DNA from: Capronia americana
Taxonomy: Eukaryota; Ascomycota; Eurotiomycetes; Chaetothyriales; Herpotrichiellaceae
DNA: 64,000 nucleotides
Direction: 5' to 3'
NCBI GenBank assembly: GCA_016110215.1
Contig: JADWQD010000005.1
Location: 1,364,001 to 1,428,000, forward strand
Part shown: positions 53,144 through 62,967 of the stretch, piece after piece
Layout: the number at the start of each line of letters is the position of its first letter
Numbering within the stretch: the first letter of the stretch is position 1
Notes under the pieces: generated by a model
What the model was told of the DNA's origin: nothing
Databases searched by the model: none
The model's input: the letters and a program-made list of their open reading frames with translations, nothing else
Made by a program: the position numbers and the translations under genes

Positions 53144-54755
53144 ATGGACGACAAACTCGATCGCAGCATCTCCAAGACAGCGTATCCTGAGGAGAAGCCT
53201 GCTGATGCAGGCGAAGGCGGAGAGTATGCCTCGCGCTCGCACCGCCGTTCGTCGGTTCAGATCATTCACGATCTGATTGCTGAAGGTGATAATATCGCGC
53301 CTGCCACTGGGTTCGCGGCTTACTGACAGTTGTTTCAGACCATGCCCATGAGATCAAGCTCCGGACAATGTCATGGCAGAAGGCAGCTTGGTTGCTTGCC
53401 GGCGATCAAGTCTGTCTCGCCATCATGGCTCAGACATGGTCGCTCTCTGTGCTTGGTTGGGTTCCCGGTATCATCACCATGGTGCTTGCCGGCATTCTCT
53501 TCTGGATTACTTCCATCACCATGCACAAATATATCATGAGGTATCCTCAAATCAGGGACATCTGCGACTTTGGCTATTACGCCTTCGGACGCAGCCGCAT
53601 TGCATACGAGTTCACCGGATTCATGCTGCTCACCAACAATATTCTCCTGATCGGCTTCCACGTCCTCACCGCGGCGAAGATCCTCAACACCCTTTCAGAC
53701 CACTCCCAGTGCACGGTTGTTTTCTCGGTCATCGGCATGCTGATGGGTATCGTGATGTCGGTTCCCAGAACGCTGCGCCACATCTCCTTCATGTCGATGT
53801 TCTCTGGTGAGTGGTACCCCAGCCCTAACCCTAACCCTAACCTGACTAATCACCACCCCCTAGCCTTCTGCATGGCCATTGCCATCCTTCTCTTCCTTAT
53901 CTTTGCTGGTATTGAGGATCATCCTGGATACGGTTACTACGGCACCTACCCCGCAGCCGGAGAAGTCAGGACCTACCCCTTTCCTCTGCCGGGCACCACC
54001 TGGATCAACTGCATGAATGCCGTGCTAAACATTACATTCTTGTGGGTGCCGCAGATCCTGTTCCCGACGTTCATCGCCGAGATGGAGAGGCCTCAGGACT
54101 TCCCGAAGTCGCTGGCGGTGTTGACTGCCATCTCCTCATTTCTGTTCATCTGCCCTCCCGCCATCGGCTTCCACTACCTGGGCCAATATTCCACAGCTCC
54201 CGCCTTTGGCAGTCTTGGGACCAAGAAGTTCAGGAAAGGCTCATTCGCGTGGGTCATAGTCCCGACAACCGTCATCGCAGTAATCTATTCCAACGTTACA
54301 GCTAAGTTCGTCTATTTCCGAGTTATGGGGAAATCCCACCACGCACACAGCAACACCATTATCGGATGGGGCGCCTGGATGTTGGTCATGATTGTCATCT
54401 GGGTCCTTGCCTTTATCTTTGCCGAGGTCATTCCCAGCATGGGCGACTTCCTGTCTCTCCTCGGCGCGGCGTTCGATTCATTCTTCGGTTTCATGTAAGT
54501 GGCTCGTTTCCCGATGCGGATTGATAATCGCTAATCGCTGGAAACAGTTTCTTCGCCGTCGCGTACTATCATCTTTACAGAGGCAACTTCTGGAATGGGT
54601 GGTACAGGTCCATCATGACTGTCATCCATATGTTCGTCATGCTTGTCGGCCTCTTTCTGCTGGGTCCAGGTCTTTACGCCGCGGTCAAAGCTATCATTGC
54701 CGATTACGCGGGCAGCACCAATCCGGCCTTTAGCTGTGCGGACCTTTCGATCTGA
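53144..54755 (+). CDS. Amino-acid permease of the AAAP family (neutral amino acid, Mtr-like)
   Basis: Four exons: 53144-53285, 53339-53806, 53864-54494 and 54548-54755, giving 482 residues; junctions IAE|DHAHEIKLRTMSW, MFS|AFCMAI and FGFI|FFAVAYYHLYRG are in phase. After a ~60-residue charged N-terminus come about 11 membrane helices, starting with WQKAAWLLAGDQVCLAIMAQ, a fungal AAAP signature, then WVPGIITMVLAGILFWITSI, FTGFMLLTNNILLIGFHVLT, FCMAIAILLFLIFAGIEDHP, FPTFIAEMERPQDFPKSLAV, and late WMLVMIVIWVLAFIFAEVIP. The family imports aromatic or neutral amino acids by proton symport at the plasma membrane; the substrate is not deduced. The second intron contains three telomere-like CCCTAA repeats. 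Confidence 0.92.
53823..53842 (+). repeat. Telomere-like (CCCTAA)3 within permease intron
   Basis: Three perfect CCCTAA units plus CC lie in the 57-base second intron of the permease gene (53807-53863). They supply several ctaac-like branch-point candidates. Confidence 0.9.
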
Positions 54756-55530
54756 GAATGTCAGTCGCTACTACGGCAGGTTGTGGATTGCGGATTGATA
54801 CCCAGATAGTATGTTCAGATCTTTGGACGAGATGACCAATATATGCCTATATGAGCAGACATCGGGCCTTTCACAGCGAGTCGAGTATTGCTACAGCAAT
54901 CTACTTGAAGGTTTCTATGCGAATTGACCTATTAATGTCGTTGTTGTTGACGTGCGTACAGAACCTACAATTACAGTACTCGGTGAGCACTCGATAGCGT
55001 TATAATCCGCATCCGTCAATACTATATAGATGTGTCTTGTGTCGAGAACAGTGCAGGAACCCTAGTATCCGTATAGGCAACGTACCCATCTTCGGTAAAG
55101 GTATGGCAATCGAGAAAGGCTAGGACCGTGGCCCTTACTCGTCCATGCACCCAGGCAAAACAACCCAGTTAGGAGCATGCAAGGGACTCACACCCCGCCG
55201 CGAGCGAGAAACAAGTTTGAGCCCCAGCTCTCCCCGCCCAATCGTGCCCGTTCAATCCCGCCAGTGCGTGCGCACGCTGACTAACATTCGACGTGATCAG
55301 ATCGGGGAATACGAGGTGCAGTACTCCTACTCGTACACCGTAAGGAGTAGCTTCACGTAGATACGAACGGAGTCCTACTAAGACATCTCTCATATGCAGA
55401 CCACACCAAGGTAACTAATCAATTACTCATTAATTACTGTGTACCTACTCCGTACGAGGTAAAGCATGCACCACTCAGCCACGGAGCGGCAACCATCAAC
55501 ATAAACAGCATCAGCAACATCAATATCAAC
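54756..55530. other. Intergenic region, no gene seen
   Basis: 0.8 kb between two plus-strand genes. Contains a ctaac/tatata-rich part near 55000 and no supported gene. Confidence 0.45.
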
Positions 55531-57312
55531 ATGCCCGTCACGTTCATCAACCGCAGTACCGGCAACTTCAATCCGCCCAGCGAATTGGCCGCCATCAATG
55601 CCCACCACGCCCGTACCAGACATGGGAAGCGACGGGCGGCGATCAAGAAAGCGGCCCGTCGCCAGAACGCCCGGATATTAAGCTACGTGGTAGTGGATGA
55701 GGACGAGGAGGACGAGGAGAAGGACGATGAAGATCATGTCGACGACCATGCCGGCGGGAAGCACGGCGCCAGGTCTAGCTTTCAGGCCAATGCTTATGCC
55801 TATCCCCACGCCGACGCCAACAACTCTGGCTCCAGCTCTAGGTCCAGCTCCAGCGCCAACGTCAACACCGCCAACGGTCTACTTCTTCTGCCCCGCCAAA
55901 TTGGCGCCCTCCGCGACGACCCCTTCTGGACCCTCCCCGTCGCGAACACCCACGGTGCAATGACCGCCTTCGACTACCACTTCCAGGTCATGTGCCCGCT
56001 CGCGCTCGGACTGGGGAACTACACCGAGCGACAACACCAGATCATGCGCGTGCACGTGCTCGAGACGGCCATGTACTGCTCGTCGATGATCGCGTTCGAC
56101 CTGGTCATGCAGAGTCTGCACATGGACGTTACGGCGCGGTTGTCGCGCCAGGCGGTGCACCACGTCAATAATGCCGTTGCCGGACTGAGGGCTGCGGTGG
56201 AGGATCCGGATCCGCGCGTGGCCACGAGTGATATCGTGTTGGCGACGATATTCCCCATGGCGGTTGTTTATGTATGTGGTTTGACGTCCGGGTGTCGTAC
56301 AGACTCTCTCTCCCTGACTTGCTGACTTGGCATTATCTAGCGCATGTTGAACGACTATGCCGCTTATAATGCGCATGTCGAGGGTGTGCGGCGCATTGTT
56401 GCCCTCCGAGGCGGGCTGGATAATCTGGGGTGGGAGGGCTTCTTGAAGATATCGGCTGTGGGGTGAGTTCACGTCCGAGTCTGAATTTGAATTCATCTCC
56501 CCACCCTCTTCCTGCCCTGCAATGCGAACGACCTGCTCGGTCGAGCTGTACGCATGTTCTCTGATCAATTACCTCTCTGTAGCATGTTCGAGTCGGCCGA
56601 CGTGCTCCGACGCCAGCAAATCCAACGCATCCACGACGAAGCACTTGGTCTCCCTGTTGTGACCCACGATTCCGTGCTGGAATACCCCTCCCGCCTGCCC
56701 CCGGAGGCTCTGCGGCTGAAAATTCTACGCTACCCTGACGGGGTGGCGGCGCTGGCTCTGAAGTCGCGTCTGAGCGTGCAATTCCTCAACTTCTTCGACG
56801 TCTTCTACGGCTGGTTTAAGGGCACCACCGCACCGCCGGGGCCGCATGAGAGCATGACGGAGCTGGGGCACGATATCTTAGGCATGAAGGGGTTGAGTTT
56901 CGTTGAGCGCGTGCTGGCTGTGGCGATCCAGGCGTATGTCAACTGGGTCGAGCGGACGAGGCGGAAATGGGCTAACTTCTCGACCGAGCATGAGGTGGAG
57001 GTGCAGATTGGGGTGTTGAAGCAGAAAAAGAACCGCGGGTCAGAAACAGATGCCCCGGGGGATGATGGGAGGGACGCGTTTCTGTGGAGTTGTCTGATGA
57101 TACGCGACACGACGGTGCTGGGGTCGAGGGCACGAGCGTGGGCGGACGAACAGCTGAACGAGATGGGCATGGACGAGGAAGATGAACGGGAGGCGGAGGT
57201 GGATGCACTCTTTTTCGCGAGGCCCGGTTCCAGGCATTCAAGGTACGCAGAGGGCTTTCTTATGCGCGAATCCCCGCTTCGCTGGGCGGGAGCAGCTTCT
57301 TTCCCCAGATGA
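55531..57312 (+). CDS. Fungal-specific transcription factor (fungal TF domain, no zinc cluster)
   Basis: Exons 55531-56271, 56341-56462 and 56583-57312 give 530 residues, phases consistent (MAVVY|RMLNDY; SAVG|MFESADVL). The N-terminus has a basic KRRAAIKKAARRQNARI element after FINRST.. as in a group of regulators lacking a Zn2Cys6 cluster, then acidic and Ser-rich linkers. The regulatory domain resembles PF11951-type fungal TF domains: PFWTLPVANTHGAMTAFDYH, HQIMRVHVLETAMYCSSMIA, VEGVRRIVALRGGLDNLGWE (a typical MRRMVxLRGGLxxLG-like motif) and KISAVGMFESADVL. Probably nuclear. Its 3' end overlaps the convergent cupin gene by 53 bases. Its neighbours (permease, cupin, FAD monooxygenase) could be its targets (inference). 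Confidence 0.85.
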
Positions 57313-57961
57313 ACCAGCACCAGTCCTTGACGTCTACGTCGCTGAGCTTCGGGATCCGGATACTTTCCAGCTCGTCGCAGCGCTCGTACTCGTCTACTTT
57401 GCTGAGAGTCTTTGTTTGCGCCGTCGGGAAGAAGGCTGTGGGTTCCTCGTATTCGTACAGCATCAGGAACGTCCCAGTCGAGGTGACCCCTTCTGCTCCT
57501 TGGTTTGCTGCTGTTTCCGATGTCGAGTCTGATCCTGATTGTCTTTCCAGCAGTGGAGGCAGCACCACCCCTGCAGGGCAAGCTGTCCACGTATGCGGTA
57601 CGCCCGGGGCAATCGTGACGAGACTCTTCGGAGGAATCACATAGATCTCCCCGTTCAGCTCGACCAGTGCAACGCCGTTGACGACAACGATGCGCTCCGA
57701 GACAAACTTTCGCTCGACGCCGGGACTCTCGGCTGGCGGAGCGATGTGCACATGTCGGGGGAGTCTGAACTCGGTGGTGAACTCAATGAATCCAAATTGC
57801 CCTGCGAATGTTCTTTTGGTGTTCCCGCCGGGATCCAGCTCGTGCATCTCCACCGGTACGTCATGGAAGGGGTGTTTTATGTCGGCGCCCTCGCCATGGA
57901 CAATGGTGCACCCGTTGGGCAGGGAGATTCCATGGCTGTGGGGTGATGGTGGTGATGACAT
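57260..57961 (-). CDS. Cupin-fold protein
   Basis: Intronless, 233 residues from the ATG at 57961. Cupin-type beta-barrel: EFRLPRHVHIAPPAES corresponds to motif 1 (two His, HVH, then Glu-rich part), RIVVVNGVALVELNGEIYVI and IPPKSLVTIAPGVPHTWTAC to motif 2 (the last His in GVPHTW). A disordered insert (~140-165, GSDSTSETAANQGAEG) precedes the last strands. The metal ligands HxH...H are present but a typical Glu is not clear, so catalysis is uncertain. No signal peptide. The 3' end overlaps that of the transcription-factor gene by 53 bases, tail to tail; the FAD monooxygenase starts 533 bases beyond its 5' end, in the divergent direction. Confidence 0.85.
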   Translation of the reverse strand: MSSPPSPHSHGISLPNGCTIVHGEGADIKHPFHDVPVEMHELDPGGNTKRTFAGQFGFIEFTTEFRLPRHVHIAPPAESPGVERKFVSERIVVVNGVALVELNGEIYVIPPKSLVTIAPGVPHTWTACPAGVVLPPLLERQSGSDSTSETAANQGAEGVTSTGTFLMLYEYEEPTAFFPTAQTKTLSKVDEYERCDELESIRIPKLSDVDVKDWCWFIWGKKLLPPSEAGIRA

Positions 57962-58494
57962 CGTTGTGACTCACGAGGCTGAAACGCTTGATATGCCTTC
58001 GAGCAAGATATTCCTGTTGTCGCTTTCAAGGGCGCACCGAAGGCCCGAATGAGCCAGTCCAAGTGCGTGGTGTGGTGGGAAGAATGTTTAGAAGTCGTCT
58101 AGAAAAGGTAAATGGAGGGGCGCTCGGACTTTCGTGGAACGCGAGGAGCAGGCGTGGCTTCTCCAACCAAGCCCTACAACGGTAACTAGCGCCGTGAGTA
58201 AGCGGGCTGGGTGAAGGTTTGGGGATCCAAAAGTGCGGATGATTGTTTGTCCCCATTCGCTTCTTCGCTGCGACCCTAATTCTGGGCTTCTATGACATCG
58301 TAGGCGTGGTTGAGTTGGACCACAGGAGAGATAGTCCATGCTGGATACTCATCCATCGAGATGTAGCAATCTTCTAGGACGCAGCATCGATTGCGATATA
58401 AAGGACTAGCAACGTCCTAGAGATGGAAGGCGACCAAAGAACAAGTTCGCACAGCAAAGTCGCACAGCAATTCACAAACACTTGACGAGCAAGG
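57962..58494. promoter_or_regulatory. Divergent promoter between cupin and FAD monooxygenase
   Basis: 533 bases between opposite starts; likely shared upstream region. No specific site is assigned. Confidence 0.45.
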
Positions 58495-59900
58495 ATGGCT
58501 CCCATTACGGTACTCATCATAGGATGCGGTGTTGCCGGTCCGGTCCTAGCAGTTCTCTTGCAGCGCAAGGGATACAGCCCGATTGTTTTCGAAAAGGTCA
58601 GAGTATTGGGCGATGCTGGGGCTTCGCTGATGTTGATGCCAAATGGGTCAGTATGAAGTTCGGAAGTATCGCTGCAAAGCATTGACAAGGAGACAGCTTG
58701 AGAGTACTGGATTCAGTCGGTCTCACTGCTGAGATTGAAAGGGACTCCCAACCGCTGGAAGGGTTTCTCGACTGTACCCCGGATGGCGAGGTGCTTGGAT
58801 ATTCGGACCTCCCAAAATCATTCAAGCAGAAATATGGCCAGCATGCGATGGGCGTGAAGCGCACTGGTCTCAACCTGAAGCTGAAGAACATGCTCATCGA
58901 CATGGGAGTGGACTTGCGGGAAGGTTGGGAACTGGAAGACATCGAGGAAGGTGAAGACTCCGTGACGGCACATTTCAAGGGAGGCCGAAGCGTCACAGGT
59001 GCTTTCCTGATCGGCTGTGATGGTATCAAGGCGGCATCCAGGAAGATTTTGTTGAAGAAGCAGGGGTTGGCCGAGGGACTGCCTCCCTTCAGTGGACTTA
59101 CTCAGGTGAGTATCGACGACAGTTAGAGGATCGCAGAGCAACTGACAAGCATAGACTGCTGGCCTCTCTCCGACGCCCGAAGAGTTCCAGGGCAAACCAT
59201 ATATGAGGAACTTCTACGGCGAGGGAGTCCATATGATCACGTACCCGGTCTCGGCTGAAGTCACCAGCTGGGCGCTCACGCTTCCGGAACAGTCAGGCGC
59301 AGAAGCTGATTGGGGATTGATCACAGCTGAAGAGATGGATCAGAGGAAGCGGAAACTTCTTGATCCCATTGCGTCGTGGAAGTCTCAAGCTCCCAGAGAA
59401 TTGGTGCAATCAGCGCAACGGATGATTAAGTTCGGATTGTTTGATCGAGACGAGATGCGGCCAGAACTGTGGCATACCCGGCGATGTGCGCTCGCGGGAG
59501 ACGCGGGACATCCGACCAGCCCACATCTCGGGCAGGGGGCCAACCAGGCACTGTATGATCTCCTCTCAGATGACGTTGAGCACGCTGCTAACAACGTGAC
59601 AGGGAAGACTGTTATCATCTCAGCCACGCAATCCCGGATCGGCCGTTGGCTGAGGACGACAGCACAAAGTTTCTCGACCACTTGAAGGAACGATTGCCAA
59701 AAATCTTCCAGGCGTTTGCGGAAAAGAGACAGCCTCGCACGTCGGCTCTAGTCAAGGGTGCTAGAACACAAGGTCAATTGAGAGTCGTCACCGCGGGTCA
59801 AGCAGCATGTGAGGAGAGGAACAGGAAGGTCGCAGCTGCGTGGAATGACCACGACGCTGTAGCCGCAAAGTACGACGGACTGTGCCAAGGGCAGTTTTGA
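58495..59900 (+). CDS. FAD-dependent monooxygenase, salicylate hydroxylase-like
   Basis: Four exons: 58495-58646, 58697-59105, 59155-59552 and 59603-59900, 418 residues. The third intron (with branch site gctaac) was needed to restore GQGANQAL|EDCYHLSHAI, an invariant family segment. Motifs: VLIIGCGVAGPV (GxGxxG, 7-18), GCDGIKAASRKI (DG motif), CALAGDAGHPTSPHLGQGAN (GD motif). This group hydroxylates aromatic acids, xanthones or terpenoid intermediates and occurs in both catabolic and secondary-metabolite clusters. No membrane tail is present, and the C-terminus KVAAAWNDHDAVAAKYDGLC is soluble. The substrate is unknown. It is divergent from the cupin and near the TF and permease, which fits a small metabolic block. 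Confidence 0.9.
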
Positions 59901-60293
59901 AAAGGAGACAGCTTGGATGTATTGATAGGGAGCGAGGCGTGTACGAGTACAGGCTCAGGACACACAAAAGTGAGGAAGGAGTTTACTCGGTATTTCGGGC
60001 GGAACGGCATGGGAGTTGGAGGTCCTCGACCTTACCCTTTTTGGGGATGAAATATTTACGTCATACCACATTGAACCCAATTGATCGGTGACTGAGACCG
60101 AAGTGAGTAACTGGTGACTGTAAGGTGATTGTGAGGTGACTGAACTGAGAAAATAGAAGAATTTCACCTTAAGCTCCGCCTACACCGTTGAAAGCTCCAC
60201 ATCAATTCGCTTAGCCTGGGCAACTGGCCCTTGATAACGTCGCTCATGCCCACGGCTTGTCGATGATGCTCCTCGAAACCCTCATCCGTACCA
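59901..60293. other. Spacer with imperfect GGTGACTG repeats
   Basis: The stretch 60087-60149 contains four spaced copies of a GTGACTG/GTGATTG-like motif. Otherwise nothing is seen. Confidence 0.5.
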
Positions 60294-61913
60294 ATGGCTC
60301 AGTCGCGTGCTGCTGCCATCCCGAACTTTGAGCGGCGGACCGTCGTGTCATCCCTCATATTTCCCTCCCGACCATACGCGTCCAAGCCATATCGAGTTCT
60401 GCTCTTCCGTCGTTCTGACAAGGTCGGGACGTACCAGAGAAAGCTCGCACCTGTCGCGGGCTCGGTAGAAACATACGACAAGAATCCGCTGGCTGCAGCA
60501 TGGCGGGAAATAAAAGAAGAGACTGATCTAGGACCACAACACCTCGAACTGTGGAGGAGAGGAGCCGGTTTCGAGTTTACTGATGAGAAGGCTGTGAGTG
60601 GTCAGCATGGCGGCAAACCTAAAGGAAGGATATGGAAAGTCTGGCCCTTCGCATTTCGCCTGAAAGGGGCAGTTGCCGATCAAGACAACGATGTCAGTAA
60701 GCTGGGCTTAAAGCTTGATTGGGAGCATCTTGGCTGCCAGTGGACAGATGTCGATGACGTACTCGGTGGCAGGATCTTGGATGATTGCGTCCCGAGGCTT
60801 GAAATTACTCTCGGTCAGCTTTGGGTCGATCCAGGTAGTGTTTTGCATCAGGGGCTCGAGGAGCTCCGACTGGATCATGAACACGGAGCCAGAGAATTGG
60901 CCACAATGGCCATCCGGTCGCTGGTCAAGATCGTGGAACATGATCAACGAGAACAGCCGCCTGAAGACATGAAGCAATGGTGGCGACGTTTCCGGCAGCA
61001 AGCATTTCATCTTGCCTTCAATGGCCGACCCAGCATGGGAGCCGCCATCTCCGGTGCTGTCGCCACGGCACTGAAAGACGCAAAGGAGCAGGTCGATGCT
61101 ACAGGGAAAAATTCTCTTGACCAAGTCAAGCATAGTCTGGAAGCGTATATAGTACGACGCAGCCAGATCACAAAACAAGTGAATGATCAGTTCTCAAAGT
61201 TCTTGCAGGACCGGTTCAAGACATCTCCAACTGGAACAGTCGGCACGAGAACCATCAAAATCCTGACCCTAAGTTCCTCATCGACCATTAAAGCAGCGAT
61301 CCTGCACGCTTTGGATGCCGACGAGTCATTGTCGCTGGAACTGAGAATCCTCGAATCACGTCCGCTTAATGAAGGCGCGAGTTTCGCAAAGATGCTGACG
61401 AATGAGGCTCAACGGCGGCGAGAAAACCAAAGCAGTGGCCCCAGCTTTCACAATCGCCTACGCATAATCCTGGCAAGCGATGCCTCTGTCGGGATCTTGA
61501 GCAAAGACGTTGATCTCGTTTTGATAGGCGCCGACCGCATCTCGGAAGCTGGCGATGTCAGCAACAAGACTGGCTCATTAGCAGCCACAGTGGTCAGCAA
61601 GTTCGTCACCAACGGCTCGGTTGATGTCGTGTGCATCAGCGAAAGTGAGAAAATAGCGGTCCCTGGAACAGCGGACGAGCACCAGGAGGAAGATAACGAC
61701 AAGGAAGAACTGACTACTAGCTGGCATGTGCAACCATCAGCAACGTGGGAGGAGATGGTAACTGTGCGGAACGTCTATTTTGAATGGTGTCCCGCGGAAC
61801 ACATCGATCATTACATTTGCGAATACGGCACTTTATCAACAGAGGATATCCGTCAAAGGTCAAAGCATACATCTGAACTCCTCCAAGAAGTATTCCCGTC
61901 CGAGCATCTCTAA
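60294..61913 (+). CDS. Nudix domain fused to an eIF2B-alpha-like (IF-2B) domain
   Basis: Intronless, 539 residues. N-terminal Nudix fold (~15-190): VLLFRRSDKVGTYQRKLAPV, then the Nudix box region GSVETYDKNPLAAAWREIKE EETDL, which departs from the G-x5-E-x7-REUxEExGU consensus by one extra residue and lack of the final Gly, though REIKEE is kept. The C-terminal part (~200-530) is IF-2B/MtnA-like: MGAAISGAVATALKDAKEQV, KILTLSSSSTIKAAILHALD, LRILESRPLNEGASFAKMLT, LVLIGADRISEAGDVSNKTG, with the Asp/Asn-Lys of the sugar-phosphate isomerase subfamily, and WCPAEHIDHYICEYGTLSTE. This suggests a metabolic enzyme (ribose-1,5-bisphosphate or methylthioribose isomerase-like) rather than translation initiation. 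The fusion occurs in other fungi to my knowledge; the substrate is unknown. Confidence 0.88.
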   Translation: MAQSRAAAIPNFERRTVVSSLIFPSRPYASKPYRVLLFRRSDKVGTYQRKLAPVAGSVETYDKNPLAAAWREIKEETDLGPQHLELWRRGAGFEFTDEKAVSGQHGGKPKGRIWKVWPFAFRLKGAVADQDNDVSKLGLKLDWEHLGCQWTDVDDVLGGRILDDCVPRLEITLGQLWVDPGSVLHQGLEELRLDHEHGARELATMAIRSLVKIVEHDQREQPPEDMKQWWRRFRQQAFHLAFNGRPSMGAAISGAVATALKDAKEQVDATGKNSLDQVKHSLEAYIVRRSQITKQVNDQFSKFLQDRFKTSPTGTVGTRTIKILTLSSSSTIKAAILHALDADESLSLELRILESRPLNEGASFAKMLTNEAQRRRENQSSGPSFHNRLRIILASDASVGILSKDVDLVLIGADRISEAGDVSNKTGSLAATVVSKFVTNGSVDVVCISESEKIAVPGTADEHQEEDNDKEELTTSWHVQPSATWEEMVTVRNVYFEWCPAEHIDHYICEYGTLSTEDIRQRSKHTSELLQEVFPSEHL

Positions 61914-62109
61914 TCACCAGTGTCGTCAATTCGGCCCCAGTGCTTCCAGTTGGCTTGGCACACCTGTAAAAATCGATTGCTAGGGCTTGTTCCGAGTACG
62001 AGAGCTTTGCATCCACGATGGCGAATCAGTCCAACGGAAGAATAAATCGATACAGACTAGCGTGGGGATTCCGACATATCACGCCAAATACTCGTTTTCC
62101 CATTGCAGG

Positions 62110-62967
62110 TCATGGGCCGCCTCCACTATAGTGACTGCGTCTCCTATTCTGCCTTCTCCGAGCCTTTTCCAGAATTGCCGCGATGCTCAGGATTACAAGC
62201 AGTTCAAGCTGCTGTGCTTCGATCCCATCTCCTTCGGGGTTCTTGAAGATCCTCAGCTTGCCCTTTTTCCTCCAACTTTTGAACTTGTTGTTTAGAAAAG
62301 CTGCCACCACCTCATTTGTGGACAGATCAAGCAGCTGGAAGCTATCACGGTTCATCTTCCGTGTGAGACTGGAGCCTTCGACGCCAGCAGCTACGTCATG
62401 AGTACGCTTCCAGGCATAAGACCTGCCATTGAATGACATGCGGTATTCACCATGGTACATCTTGCTCGGATTTTGTACTTCGACGTATGTCATTACGCCC
62501 TCGGAGGCAGGGTCACCAAGTCCAGCTTTGATCTGCTGAGAGAATTTTGGAAAATGCGCAACGCCGATAACCGGTGCAGACTCCCCGGTATTAGCGAGGT
62601 GGTCCAGGTCATTCGTTGTTTCAACGGGAGGAGGGAGCTTGTGGAGAATGACGTCCGGCTTCTTGAATGCAAATTCAGATACTTCGACATAGTACAGCGG
62701 TACTTTGCTCGTTTTGGATGAGGCACCACCGTCGGTAATGACTAGACCACGAGCCATGAGTTTCGGATGGTAGAATCCATACTCACGGACGGGCCGGAAG
62801 TTCGGCTGGGTTGTCGAAAGAGCCTCGTCCTTTTCATCGTACAAGGAGCGCTCGGTGGAAGACTCAGAGTTCCTCCGGTATGCTGGCGGTGGGACATCTT
62901 GGTCGTCAGACACCTCCGACTCGTACTGATCATCGGTTGCAGGGATAGTAAGCTTCGAGTCCATCAT
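62110..62967 (-). CDS. Unknown protein with LURP/tubby-like beta-rich region
   Basis: Intronless, 285 residues. Start ATG at 62967 or 62964 (MMDSKLT). The first ~60 residues are acidic and Pro/Ser-rich, with PPPAYRR (a PPxY motif that can bind WW domains of Rsp5-type ligases). The rest is beta-rich: PKLMARGLVITDGG, KVPLYYVEVSEFAFKKPDVI, APVIGVAHFPKFSQQIKAGL, MYHGEYRMSFNGRSYAWKRT, NRDSFQLLDLSTNEVVAAFL, then LELLVILSIAAILEKARRRQ, a helix at the C-terminus. The order of strands and the final hydrophobic helix are reminiscent of LURP-one/tubby/scramblase-like folds (inference from pattern, no motif is decisive). Confidence 0.72.
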   Translation of the reverse strand: MMDSKLTIPATDDQYESEVSDDQDVPPPAYRRNSESSTERSLYDEKDEALSTTQPNFRPVREYGFYHPKLMARGLVITDGGASSKTSKVPLYYVEVSEFAFKKPDVILHKLPPPVETTNDLDHLANTGESAPVIGVAHFPKFSQQIKAGLGDPASEGVMTYVEVQNPSKMYHGEYRMSFNGRSYAWKRTHDVAAGVEGSSLTRKMNRDSFQLLDLSTNEVVAAFLNNKFKSWRKKGKLRIFKNPEGDGIEAQQLELLVILSIAAILEKARRRQNRRRSHYSGGGP

